This document shows, one piece after another, positions 1-6,887 of a stretch of DNA of 64,000 nt. Position 1 is the stretch's first letter; every line of letters begins with the position of its first letter. The DNA comes from Lewinellaceae bacterium (lineage in GTDB: Bacteria; Bacteroidota; Bacteroidia; Chitinophagales; Saprospiraceae). The translations under genes were made by a program, and so were the position numbers. The notes under the pieces were generated by a model. It had not been told where the DNA came from, made no database searches, and worked only from the letters and a program-made list of their open reading frames with translations. The stretch spans positions 186,001 through 250,000 of the forward strand of contig JACJYA010000007.1 of assembly GCA_020636315.1 (NCBI GenBank), in the 5' to 3' direction.

Positions 1-1032
1 GAAGGCATTAAAGACATTATGTTTAGGGTAGCCGACTGGCAACTGGCCCACCCTCGCCGGGAAATAAGCCCTATCGACTGGCATTATGGCGCTTTTTACA
101 CCGGCCTCCGGGCTTTGTACGAACTAACCGGCGAGCGGCAATATCTGGACAAACTCCTCCGGATAGGGCAAACCCACCACTGGAGGCCATTGGACGATTT
201 CTTCAACGCCGACCGGTTGACGGTTACTGACAACTGGGCGTGGTTGTATGGGTTGTCAGGTGATTCCATTATGATCGAAAAGTCCCGCTGGATAATGGAT
301 GCCCACCTTGCCCGCAATTACAAGGAATTGACAGATGTCCACTTCCAGGACAACCCCTACCGGCTGGAATGGTGGACCTGGTGCGACGCCCTGTTCATGG
401 CGCCTCCGTCCTTTGTGCAGATGTGGAAAGTAACCGGAGAGGATAAATATTTGCAGTACATGGACGCCCAGTGGTGGAAAACCTCAGATTACCTCTATTC
501 TCCGGAAGATTCCCTTTATTACCGGGATGACCGGTATTTTGAAAAGCGGTCGGACAACGGTACCAAGATATTCTGGGCAAGAGGAAATGGCTGGGTAATA
601 GCCGGGCTGGCACGCCTGCTCACCAACCTCCCGGAGGACTACCGCAACCGGGAAAAGTTTGAACAGCAATACCGGGAAATGGCCCACAAATTGCTTCGCA
701 TACAAGGGGAAGACGGCCTTTGGCGGGTCAGCCTCCTGGACCCCGCCTATCTCGACATCGGCGAATCGAGCGGCAGTTCCTTTTTCACTTTCGCCCTTGC
801 CTGGGGCATCAACAGAGGCCTTATAGATAAAAAGTACGGGCCTCAGGTTGAAAAAGCCTGGGCCGCCCTCTGCGCCAATGTGAACGCCGAAGGCCGGCTG
901 GGCTTTGTTCAGCAGGTGGCCGGCGACCCCTACCCTTTCTATGCGGACCAGTCGCATGTGTATGCTTCCGGCGCCTTTTTGCTGGCAGGCAGACAGGTGT
1001 ATGAGATGGTTGATAAGGAGGGGCGTAAGTAA
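1..1032 (+). CDS. GH88/GH105-type unsaturated glucuronyl/rhamnogalacturonyl hydrolase, 5' end outside window
   Basis: The frame is open to base 1, so the N-terminus lies outside the window; the first visible ATG is at 19. The protein has the spaced Trp-rich helices of an (alpha/alpha)6 barrel. Motifs numbered from that ATG are WCDALFMAPP (119-130), whose Asp123 matches the position of the catalytic acid/base in this family, ARGNGWVIAG near 190-205, and a late GSSFFTFALAWG segment. Family members remove the unsaturated uronic acid left at the end of oligosaccharides by polysaccharide lyases, through hydration of the double bond. The visible 337 residues are nearly the usual 360-400. The true substrate (pectin, ulvan or glycosaminoglycan fragments) cannot be told from sequence. 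The stop codon lies inside the motif TAAGAGCTTG, and a broken gene follows. Confidence 0.85.
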   Translation, partial: EGIKDIMFRVADWQLAHPRREISPIDWHYGAFYTGLRALYELTGERQYLDKLLRIGQTHHWRPLDDFFNADRLTVTDNWAWLYGLSGDSIMIEKSRWIMDAHLARNYKELTDVHFQDNPYRLEWWTWCDALFMAPPSFVQMWKVTGEDKYLQYMDAQWWKTSDYLYSPEDSLYYRDDRYFEKRSDNGTKIFWARGNGWVIAGLARLLTNLPEDYRNREKFEQQYREMAHKLLRIQGEDGLWRVSLLDPAYLDIGESSGSSFFTFALAWGINRGLIDKKYGPQVEKAWAALCANVNAEGRLGFVQQVAGDPYPFYADQSHVYASGAFLLAGRQVYEMVDKEGRK

Positions 1033-1049
1033 GAGCTTGTTCGGATTTT

Positions 1050-1861
1050 ATCCTTCCAAATCTGCTGGAAGAGGTGCAGGGAGACCTTTATGAGTCTTTT
1101 ATGCAGAATGTCAGGGAAATTGGAGAAGGGCAGGCCAGGTTGCGATACATCCTGGATGTCCTCCGCTTTTTCAATTATTCGACCATCAAAGGCAATAGAA
1201 AATGGGAACCAATTAAACTATATTTTCCTATGTTAAAACATTACTTCAAGGTCACTTTCCGGCTTTTTGCCCAAAACAAGATCTATATTCTGATCAATAC
1301 GCTGGGGCTGGGCATAGCCCTGTCCTGTTGTATTACCGCCTATATGATTTTTGCCTATAACCTGGAATTTGACCAATTCCATAGTGAAGAAAATATATCC
1401 AGGATATTCAAGATCCACTCCCTTATACAAACTAAAACCGGAAACCTGGAAGAGCATATTGCGGCCCCCATACCGCTGGCTCCTGAAGCTTCTTTAAATG
1501 TTGCCGGTATCGATCGATACACTCGTTTCATCCGTGAGAACGGGTTTATTCAAAATGGTGAAACGGGCTTTAGAGAGAACATTGGGTTTGCGGACAGCAC
1601 CTTTCTGGATATGTTCGATTTTCCCTTGACACACGGCGCTTACCGGCACTTCAAAGACAAATCCAGTATTTTTTTATCATTGGCGGTTTTTTCCTGACCG
1701 ATATCTTAATGTCTGTCATTTATGAGAATCACATTACAGTGAGGCTTTTGCCGGTAGTTTTGTGTGCGATGCTGATATTTGGCGCCGGGTTGATTACGAC
1801 TACAGGCTCTATTCTCAAGGCTGCCGGCGCAAATCCGGTGGATACATTGAGAAGCGAATAG
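1050..1861 (+). pseudogene. ABC transporter permease (FtsX/MacB type) relic with internal deletion and frameshift
   Basis: Two ends of one permease are joined with the middle missing. The 5' part reads LLEEVQGDLYESF, like the permease-prefix domain common in Bacteroidota permeases. From an in-frame ATG at 1230 it continues into the first membrane helix (about 1260-1350) and the start of the MacB-like periplasmic domain, up to FADSTFLDMFDFPLTHG and KDKSSIFLS. That frame stops at 1697. From about 1668 the next frame encodes FtsX-type membrane segments and the classic permease C-terminus ending NPVDTLRSE with a stop at 1859-1861. Intact relatives have roughly 780-800 residues, so well over 500 codons are gone. 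The prefix domain also lacks its first residues. Upstream lies TAAGAGCTTG, which suggests that the left breakpoint is a recombination scar. It cannot make a working permease. Confidence 0.82.
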
Positions 1862-1907
1862 GTTTTATTATACTCCGCTGCAATACCCGGCATTGTCCAA
1901 TGGGCAT

Positions 1908-1936
1908 AAAAAAAGCCCACAGTATAACTGTGAGCT
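1908..1936 (-). terminator. Rho-independent terminator closing the tRNA-like array
   Basis: On the minus strand AGCTCACAGT pairs with ACTGTGGGCT (10 bp with one G-T pair) around a TAT loop, followed by seven T residues. It lies directly after the 3' end of the first tRNA-Pro-like unit, as expected for a tRNA transcription unit. Confidence 0.75.
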
Positions 1937-2001
1937 CTTCGTCGGGGCAGCAGGATTACTCCTTACACTCGTGTACTTCGTGCTCGAACCTGCGGTATTC
2001 A

Positions 2002-2051
2002 CCCAGTGCCGGGACGCGCTAACCGGGCTGTGCCATGCTCCCGGCACTGGG
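2002..2051. repeat. 13-bp perfect inverted repeat inside a tRNA-like unit
   Basis: CCCAGTGCCGGGA (2002-2014) is mirrored by TCCCGGCACTGGG (2039-2051). The 24-nt loop holds the D-arm-like sequence of the first unit. A real tRNA has no such arrangement, so the acceptor side appears to have been replaced. Confidence 0.8.
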
Positions 2052-2061
2052 CAATGGGCAT

Positions 2062-2088
2062 AAAAAGCCCACAGTATAACTGTGAGCT
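2062..2088 (-). terminator. Second copy of the array terminator hairpin
   Basis: This has the same 10-bp stem and TAT loop as the hairpin at 1908-1936, with five T residues on the minus strand. It sits just after the tRNA-Pro-like pseudogene at 2094-2164. Confidence 0.65.
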
Positions 2089-2093
2089 CTTCG

Positions 2094-2164
2094 TCGGGGC
2101 AGCAGGATTAACCTCGGTATCCTGCTCCCACAGCGGCGCGCTAACCGGGCTGCGCCATGCCCCG
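2094..2164 (-). pseudogene. tRNA-Pro(UGG)-like pseudogene
   Basis: This is the best-preserved unit of the array. On the minus strand, acceptor arms CGGGGCA and TGCCCCG pair perfectly over 7 bp, and the D-stem is GCGC/GCGC around AGCCCGGTTA. The anticodon loop reads TGTGGGA, so the UGG anticodon of tRNA-Pro is kept. Position 33, normally T, is G. The 5' side of the anticodon stem lacks one base, and the T-arm has lost about three bases including the CG of TTCGA. At 71 nt against about 77 expected, it should not fold into a functional tRNA unless the losses are sequencing errors. Confidence 0.7.
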
Positions 2165-2500
2165 TATGCACTGGGCAAGGCATGAAAGCCCACATATAAC
2201 TGGATTGCGGGGCAGCAGGATACCTTACAGTGTATTCGTGCTCGAACTCTTTCCCACACCGACGGCTAACTGCGTGAGCCCACTGGCAATGGCATAGCTG
2301 TATTGTGAGGTCGGGCAGCAGGATTACTCTCATTGTCTTTGAAGTGCTGAACCTACTCAGCCGACGCCAACGGGCTGTGCCATGCTCCGAGCAATGCATA
2401 AAGCCCACAGATAAATTCGTCGGGCAGCAGGTCCGTTTAAGGCGCCTAACCGGCTGCTTGCCTCACCCAAGTCAGCGGGCGGATGCCTGAATAAAAGCTA

Positions 2501-2563
2501 TGGTGACGGCGGGTTTACCCGCGTTTTGAAAAGCGGTGGTTTCAGCCACTCACCCACGTCACC
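2501..2563 (-). pseudogene. tRNA-Ser-like remnant, short copy
   Basis: On the minus strand, acceptor arms GGTGACG and CGTCACC pair perfectly. They are followed by TG and the D-arm GGTGAGTGGCTGAAACC, which is typical of tRNA-Ser. The anticodon arm is distorted (CCGC, then TTTTCAAAAC, then GCGG). The long variable arm is missing, and the T-arm is reduced to GCGGG-TAAA-CCCGC. At 63 nt against about 88 expected, it is not a working tRNA as written. Confidence 0.6.
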
Positions 2564-2591
2564 GGGTAGTTGCCTGAATCAGCAATATGCT

Positions 2592-2701
2592 TGGTGAGGG
2601 GGGAGTATGGCGGTTTAGTCCCGCTTTTTTTGAAAAGCGGGATGGTTTCAGCTATTATCCGCCATAGCTTTATGCGAAGGCGGAGACTCACCCACGTCAC
2701 C
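2592..2701 (-). pseudogene. tRNA-Ser-like remnant with an insertion in the D-loop
   Basis: This second copy starts with the same GGTGACGTGGGTGAGT and later has GCTGAAACC. About 35 bases are inserted between them, containing their own hairpin arms TCCGCC and GGCGGA. The anticodon-stem region (CCCGCTTTT...AAAAGCGGG) and the 3' acceptor are also irregular. A third fragment of the same sequence lies near 2461-2490. From 2720 to 2935 I see no further gene or repeat. Confidence 0.55.
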
Positions 2702-2935
2702 GGGCATTTAATCTGATTACTTCCAGCTGGCATTCCAGCTCTTTTCGAAGCGAATGCAAAGGTAAAAACCCAGAGGGGATTATGCAAGGTGTTCGCTTTA
2801 TTTTTTGCTGCCTTTTTAGGCTTCCGGCAAAACCCTCCTGAGTTTCAGGATCATGGCAAACAACGATACCCACATTGGGAAAGTTCCCGAAATAAGCACA
2901 CCCGCTAAATAAAAGAAAAAGGATAACTTTCGGTT

Positions 2936-3949
2936 ATGAAATGGATTAAAATAATCGGGAAAGTAATAGCTGGGGCCCTCATATTACTTCTCATGATTTT
3001 TCTGTTTGGCCCCAGGCCGGATTTCCCATCCTATACCGGCAGGATAGGCCCAATCAGTTGGCCTCTGGAGGCACTGGACTCGATCATTCAAGCGCGGGAA
3101 GCGGCAGTGCCCGGCCTCAAACCCGACAACCAGGCGCGGATCATCTGGGCGGATTCCGCACGCCGTACGCCTTACTCTGTGGTTTACCTGCACGGGTTTT
3201 CCGCCAGCCCAATGGAAGGGAACCCGGTGCACCTGGAGTTTGCGGCCAGGTACGGGTGCAACCTTTACCTCGCCCGCCTGCCTCAGCACGGTATTAATGA
3301 CCCTGAGTCCTTTAAAAATGTTACGCCAAAAGACTGGGTGGAAGCGGCAAAAGAAGCATTGGCTATCGGGCAACAGCTGGGGGAAAAAGTTATTCTGATG
3401 TCCTGCTCAACCGGCAGCACCCTGTCCATTTATCTGGCGGCGGAAAACCCGGATGCGGTGGAAGCCCAGATCATGTATTCCCCCAATATCGCCATTGCCG
3501 ACCCTGCAGCCGGAGTACTCACCTATCCCTGGGGGCTGCAGGCCGCCCGCCTGCTGGTTGGAGAATACCGAACCATCCCTTCTTTTATGGGCTGGGAAGC
3601 AGAACAATACTGGACGGTAAAATACCGGACTGAAGGATTGGTAGCGCTTCAGGCCCTGCTGGAGGAAACCATGCGGAAAGAGGAATTCGAAAAAGTAAAA
3701 CAACCTTTCTTTTTAGGCTATTACTTCAAAAATGAAAAGCAAAAGGATGAGGTTGTGTCCATTGAGGCTATGCATCGGTTTTTCGAACAAGCCTCTACCC
3801 CACCCCGATCCAAACAGATGATAGCTTTCCCGGATGTGGATACCCATGTCATTCCCTCCAGGCTTTTTTCCAAAGGCCTGGAGGAGGTTCAGGCGGCTAC
3901 TTATCGCTTTGCAGAAGAGGTGCTTGGATTGAGAGTGAGGGTTGAGTAG
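2936..3949 (+). CDS. Membrane-anchored alpha/beta hydrolase (esterase/lysophospholipase-like)
   Basis: This 337-residue protein begins with a basic residue and one hydrophobic segment (about 6-25), a signal anchor or signal peptide, so it probably acts in the periplasm or on the membrane. The hydrolase core shows the oxyanion-hole strand YLHGFSASPME, the nucleophile elbow SCSTGS (Ser in an S-x-S-x-G version of G-x-S-x-G) and a late DVDTHVI that would supply the catalytic His. The family cleaves carboxylic esters; the substrate is unknown. It stands alone: the pseudogene and repeat region lie upstream, and a convergent regulator gene lies downstream. Only weak promoter signals are visible. Confidence 0.75.
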   Translation: MKWIKIIGKVIAGALILLLMIFLFGPRPDFPSYTGRIGPISWPLEALDSIIQAREAAVPGLKPDNQARIIWADSARRTPYSVVYLHGFSASPMEGNPVHLEFAARYGCNLYLARLPQHGINDPESFKNVTPKDWVEAAKEALAIGQQLGEKVILMSCSTGSTLSIYLAAENPDAVEAQIMYSPNIAIADPAAGVLTYPWGLQAARLLVGEYRTIPSFMGWEAEQYWTVKYRTEGLVALQALLEETMRKEEFEKVKQPFFLGYYFKNEKQKDEVVSIEAMHRFFEQASTPPRSKQMIAFPDVDTHVIPSRLFSKGLEEVQAATYRFAEEVLGLRVRVE

Positions 3950-4029
3950 TTTTTTAAATTTTAACCATAAAGAAAATTCTAACTGAGTAAAAGAAAACAA
4001 AAAAGGGAACAGCTTTAGAAAGCCCGAAC

Positions 4030-4779
4030 TCATTTAAACCTTTCCAGAAAATCTTGTTTGCGGGAATTGGCCACCTGAAGTTCTTTTCCATTTGTGAGGA
4101 TCACTGCCCCCCCCTTCCCCTTAATGTAGCGCTTCACGTAATCCAGGTTGACCATGTGAGACCGGTGTATGCGGCAAAAACCCTGGGCGGAAAGCAGGCT
4201 TTCGTAGTATTTCAGTTTCCGGCAGATCATCGGATGCTGGCCATTGGAGAGATGAAAGCTCGTAAAGTTGTCATTTGCCTCACAGTAGAGTATATCTGAC
4301 AGTTCAACCACTTCAAAACCGTCGATCAAAGGAAGGACGATCCGTTGCTTTTGCCTGGCTCCCTGGCTGAGGTTTTCCTTGAGAATGCGGGCGGTGTTGA
4401 GGGCTTTATTTTCCTGCAGGCGCTTCCGGGCCTTTTCAACAGCCTGGATGAGTTCCTCTATGTCAACAGGCTTGAGGATATAGTAAGCGGCACTCATGTT
4501 GAGCGCCTGGATTGCGTACTGGCTGAAGGCAGTAATGAAAATCACTTCGAAATTGACCTCATCGAGTTGCTCCAGCAGGTCAAAGGCATTGCCATACGGC
4601 ATTTCGATATCGAGAAAAAGCAGTTCAGGGGAATGCGCGGCGATCGCAATTTTGGCCTCGTGGATGTTGGCGCACTCTGCAACAACCTCAATACCCGGGC
4701 AATATTTAGAGGTATAGTTCCGCAGGCTTTCGCGGCTATCCTGTTCATCATCCACAATAATGGCTCGAATGCTGCTCAT
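4030..4779 (-). CDS. LytTR-family response regulator
   Basis: The 249 residues form a receiver domain (about 4-120) with acidic residues D11/D12, phospho-acceptor Asp57 in LLFLDIEMP, Thr83 and Lys103, followed by a LytTR DNA-binding domain (about 145-247). The latter has the expected ILYCEANDNFTSFHL and FCRIHRSHMVNLDYV segments. It is the cytoplasmic output partner of the kinase encoded just upstream. The two genes overlap by four bases (ATGA at 4776-4779), so translation is probably coupled. LytTR regulators bind direct repeats upstream of targets; the targets here are not known. Confidence 0.93.
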   Translation of the reverse strand: MSSIRAIIVDDEQDSRESLRNYTSKYCPGIEVVAECANIHEAKIAIAAHSPELLFLDIEMPYGNAFDLLEQLDEVNFEVIFITAFSQYAIQALNMSAAYYILKPVDIEELIQAVEKARKRLQENKALNTARILKENLSQGARQKQRIVLPLIDGFEVVELSDILYCEANDNFTSFHLSNGQHPMICRKLKYYESLLSAQGFCRIHRSHMVNLDYVKRYIKGKGGAVILTNGKELQVANSRKQDFLERFK

Positions 4780-6674
4780 GCTGGCATTGGAATATTCAGT
4801 ATAACCGCTGTTCCGGGGTCAGGCCTGCCCGGAAACTGGTCTTCAATAAATAATTCATATTTTTTCTGGTATGCCTGGTTGATGAGGCCGATGCGCCGGC
4901 TGACATTCTGCAGGCCGGTACTACTGTATTTTGCCTGTTGCTTCGTTTTTATTTCAACAGAACGCTTCCTGCCAATTCCATCGTCGCGGACCACAACTCT
5001 AGCCACGTTGCCCTCTTTTTCAATGACAATTTCCAGCCTGCCTTTTCCCTCTTTATACCGAAGGCCGTGCCAGATGGCGTTTTCCACAAAGGGCTGGATC
5101 AACATGGGGGGAACCTCAACGCCGGCGTAATCAATTTCAGGGCTCTTTTCAAAAGAATAATCGAATTTGTCCCGAAAGCGGAAATGCTCCAGTTCGAGAT
5201 ACAACTCCAGGAGGCCCAGTTCTTCTTCAAAAGAGATAAAATCTTTTTGACTCTGGTCCAGCACCAGCCGCATCAGGCGGGCAAAACTGGAGAGGAACCT
5301 ATTGGCGGAGCGTTCATCATTTCTGGAAATGAAATTGTTTACGCTGTTCAGGGCATTGAAAATGAAATGCGGGTTCATCTGGGTTCGGAGGGACTTGAGC
5401 AGCAACAATTGGTTGGCTTGTCGGCGCCGGCGTACGTTCTTCATGATAAAATAAAAAGAAACAACCGCTCCGGCCAGCAGGAGGCAAAGAAAAATGATAA
5501 ACAGGCGCTGGCTGCGCACCTGGCTTTGCAACAGGGCCTGCTCTTTTTCCTCAATATCGAAGTCTTTGACCAGAAGGTCGATCTTTCCCTGTTCTTTGAG
5601 AATGGATACCTGCCGGTCCAGTTCATCCTGCTTTTGCTGAAGCACTTTTTCATTTTCAGCCATAAACTGCCGGTAATCTTCCAGAGCAGCCTCATAAGCC
5701 CCCCGCTTCAGGTTGAGTTCAGAGCTTTTTTTATAAACTTCTGCACTGCTGGCGGGATTGACATCCTTCCGGATCAGGCTGCGGGAGGCATTGACATATT
5801 TCTCTGCCTTTTCCAGGTCGCCCTTGTTGAGATAAAGGTCAGCCAATTGCAATTGCTCTCCGATGCGAGCCTCCGTAGGGAGTTGAGTGTTCTCCTGGCT
5901 TTTAACGGTGTTGAGGCTCAGCCCGATCTTTTCCTGCTCATCCTGTGAGGACTGAATGATCGCCCGGTTTGCCTTTTCTATGGGAGCATAGTCTTCATAA
6001 TCGAGCTGTTGCTGCTGAATATAACTGAGCGAATTAGAGTAGGATTCCAGGGCGCGGGGAAGGTCCTGCTGGGAAACAAATGCCTGGGCCTTTTTGGCGT
6101 CAATCCTGGCGACGCCTATACTGTCCAGTTGTTTTTCGAAAAAAGCCTGAACCGAATCATAAAGCATATTCCCCTCCCTGTAATTCCCGGCGGCAGTGGC
6201 AAGGTCCGCCAGCCCTTCCCGGCAGCGGGCGGCCAAATGTTCATCGCCAGCGCTATCCAGGCATCGCCTGAAATGGGCCCGGGCATCCGGCAATTTTCCT
6301 TCTTTCAGTTCGGTATTGCCCAACTTGTACAGGATTACCGGAATGAGCGTCGAACTCTTTTCCCGGCGAAGCACACTCAACGCCTCCGCATACCGCTGCC
6401 GGGCCAGGGCCGTTTGTCCGATCTGCTCATATATATCTCCCAGTAAAAGGTAAGCCTCGGACAAAGCGCTCCTGTTGCCCGTTTTTTTGTTCCTCTGAAG
6501 AAGGCTTTCCACCATTTTTATAGCTTCCTCCGGGTGGGAGATGCTTTGCTGGCGAGCCTTTACCAACAGGGGGTCCGTCACCTTCCACAGGCGGGAATTC
6601 TGTTCCGGCTGTGCCATAACTCCCTGTACGGCAAACAGCAAAAGCAAAAGCAGAATGGAAAGGTTGTTTGTCAT
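4776..6674 (-). CDS. TPR-containing LytS/YehU-type sensor histidine kinase
   Basis: This 632-residue protein has a signal peptide (1-21), a periplasmic stretch of helical TPR-like repeats (about 40-340), a short coiled coil, one membrane helix (391-411) and a cytoplasmic His_kinase domain. The phospho-acceptor is His436 in MNPHFIFNALN. The ATPase domain has PFVENAIWHG and DDGIGR motifs. TPR-sensor kinases paired with LytTR regulators are common in Bacteroidota and are thought to sense envelope proteins or peptides; no specific signal can be inferred. The start follows a good promoter at 6718-6749, and the next gene overlaps its stop codon, giving a two-gene operon. Confidence 0.92.
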   Translation of the reverse strand: MTNNLSILLLLLLFAVQGVMAQPEQNSRLWKVTDPLLVKARQQSISHPEEAIKMVESLLQRNKKTGNRSALSEAYLLLGDIYEQIGQTALARQRYAEALSVLRREKSSTLIPVILYKLGNTELKEGKLPDARAHFRRCLDSAGDEHLAARCREGLADLATAAGNYREGNMLYDSVQAFFEKQLDSIGVARIDAKKAQAFVSQQDLPRALESYSNSLSYIQQQQLDYEDYAPIEKANRAIIQSSQDEQEKIGLSLNTVKSQENTQLPTEARIGEQLQLADLYLNKGDLEKAEKYVNASRSLIRKDVNPASSAEVYKKSSELNLKRGAYEAALEDYRQFMAENEKVLQQKQDELDRQVSILKEQGKIDLLVKDFDIEEKEQALLQSQVRSQRLFIIFLCLLLAGAVVSFYFIMKNVRRRRQANQLLLLKSLRTQMNPHFIFNALNSVNNFISRNDERSANRFLSSFARLMRLVLDQSQKDFISFEEELGLLELYLELEHFRFRDKFDYSFEKSPEIDYAGVEVPPMLIQPFVENAIWHGLRYKEGKGRLEIVIEKEGNVARVVVRDDGIGRKRSVEIKTKQQAKYSSTGLQNVSRRIGLINQAYQKKYELFIEDQFPGRPDPGTAVILNIPMPA

Positions 6675-6717
6675 ATTTTTCGGTACCGCTGGATAAACTC
6701 CTCGGCAGCTTCTTATT

Positions 6718-6749
6718 CAAAGATATAATTCTTCCGTCAAATGCCTCAA
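6718..6749 (-). promoter_or_regulatory. Bacteroidota-type promoter for the kinase/regulator operon
   Basis: On the minus strand a TTG (6747-6749) is followed after 21 bases by TATCTTTG (6718-6725), an exact TAnnTTTG element. A second TTTG lies between them. Distance to the start codon is about 43 bases. Confidence 0.55.
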
Positions 6750-6887
6750 GAGTAAAAAAACATAAAACGCCTCTTTCCTAAAGCCAGAGGTTAAGCTCCC
6801 GTTTTCAAACCGCCTCTTCCCAAACCGGAACTTTTTCTTTCCTTTTTTTTCACTGACTTTAGAGCCGAAAATCAAAAAACACTTAAT

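Larger units (their letters stand above)
1899..2470 (-). repeat. Decaying tandem array of about five tRNA-Pro-like units
   Basis: Five units start near 1899, 2051, 2174, 2284 and 2391, so the period shrinks from about 152 to about 107 bp. Each keeps, on the minus strand, pieces of a tRNA-Pro: a D-arm like AGCCCGGTTAGCGC, the 3' half ATCCTGCTGCCCCGAC, and after it a hairpin based on CACAGT/ACTGTG. Later units have accumulated many one- to three-base deletions. Units near 1950, 2230 and 2330 carry 20-27 extra bases inside the T-loop. No unit forms a complete cloverleaf by eye. Minus-strand open frames across the array (1999-2408) follow the repeats and are not genes. Either true decay or consensus error in a repetitive stretch could produce this pattern. 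Confidence 0.75.

Noticed and set aside
1729..2408. Minus- and plus-strand open frames of 60-130 residues across the repeat array
   Set aside because: They follow the repeat units in shifting frames and encode pieces like NPAAPT that come from translating tRNA sequence. No family similarity or start signal is seen.
4345..5948. Long plus-strand open frames opposite the sensor kinase and regulator
   Set aside because: They lie entirely antisense to two clearly recognised proteins, with unnatural composition and no motifs.
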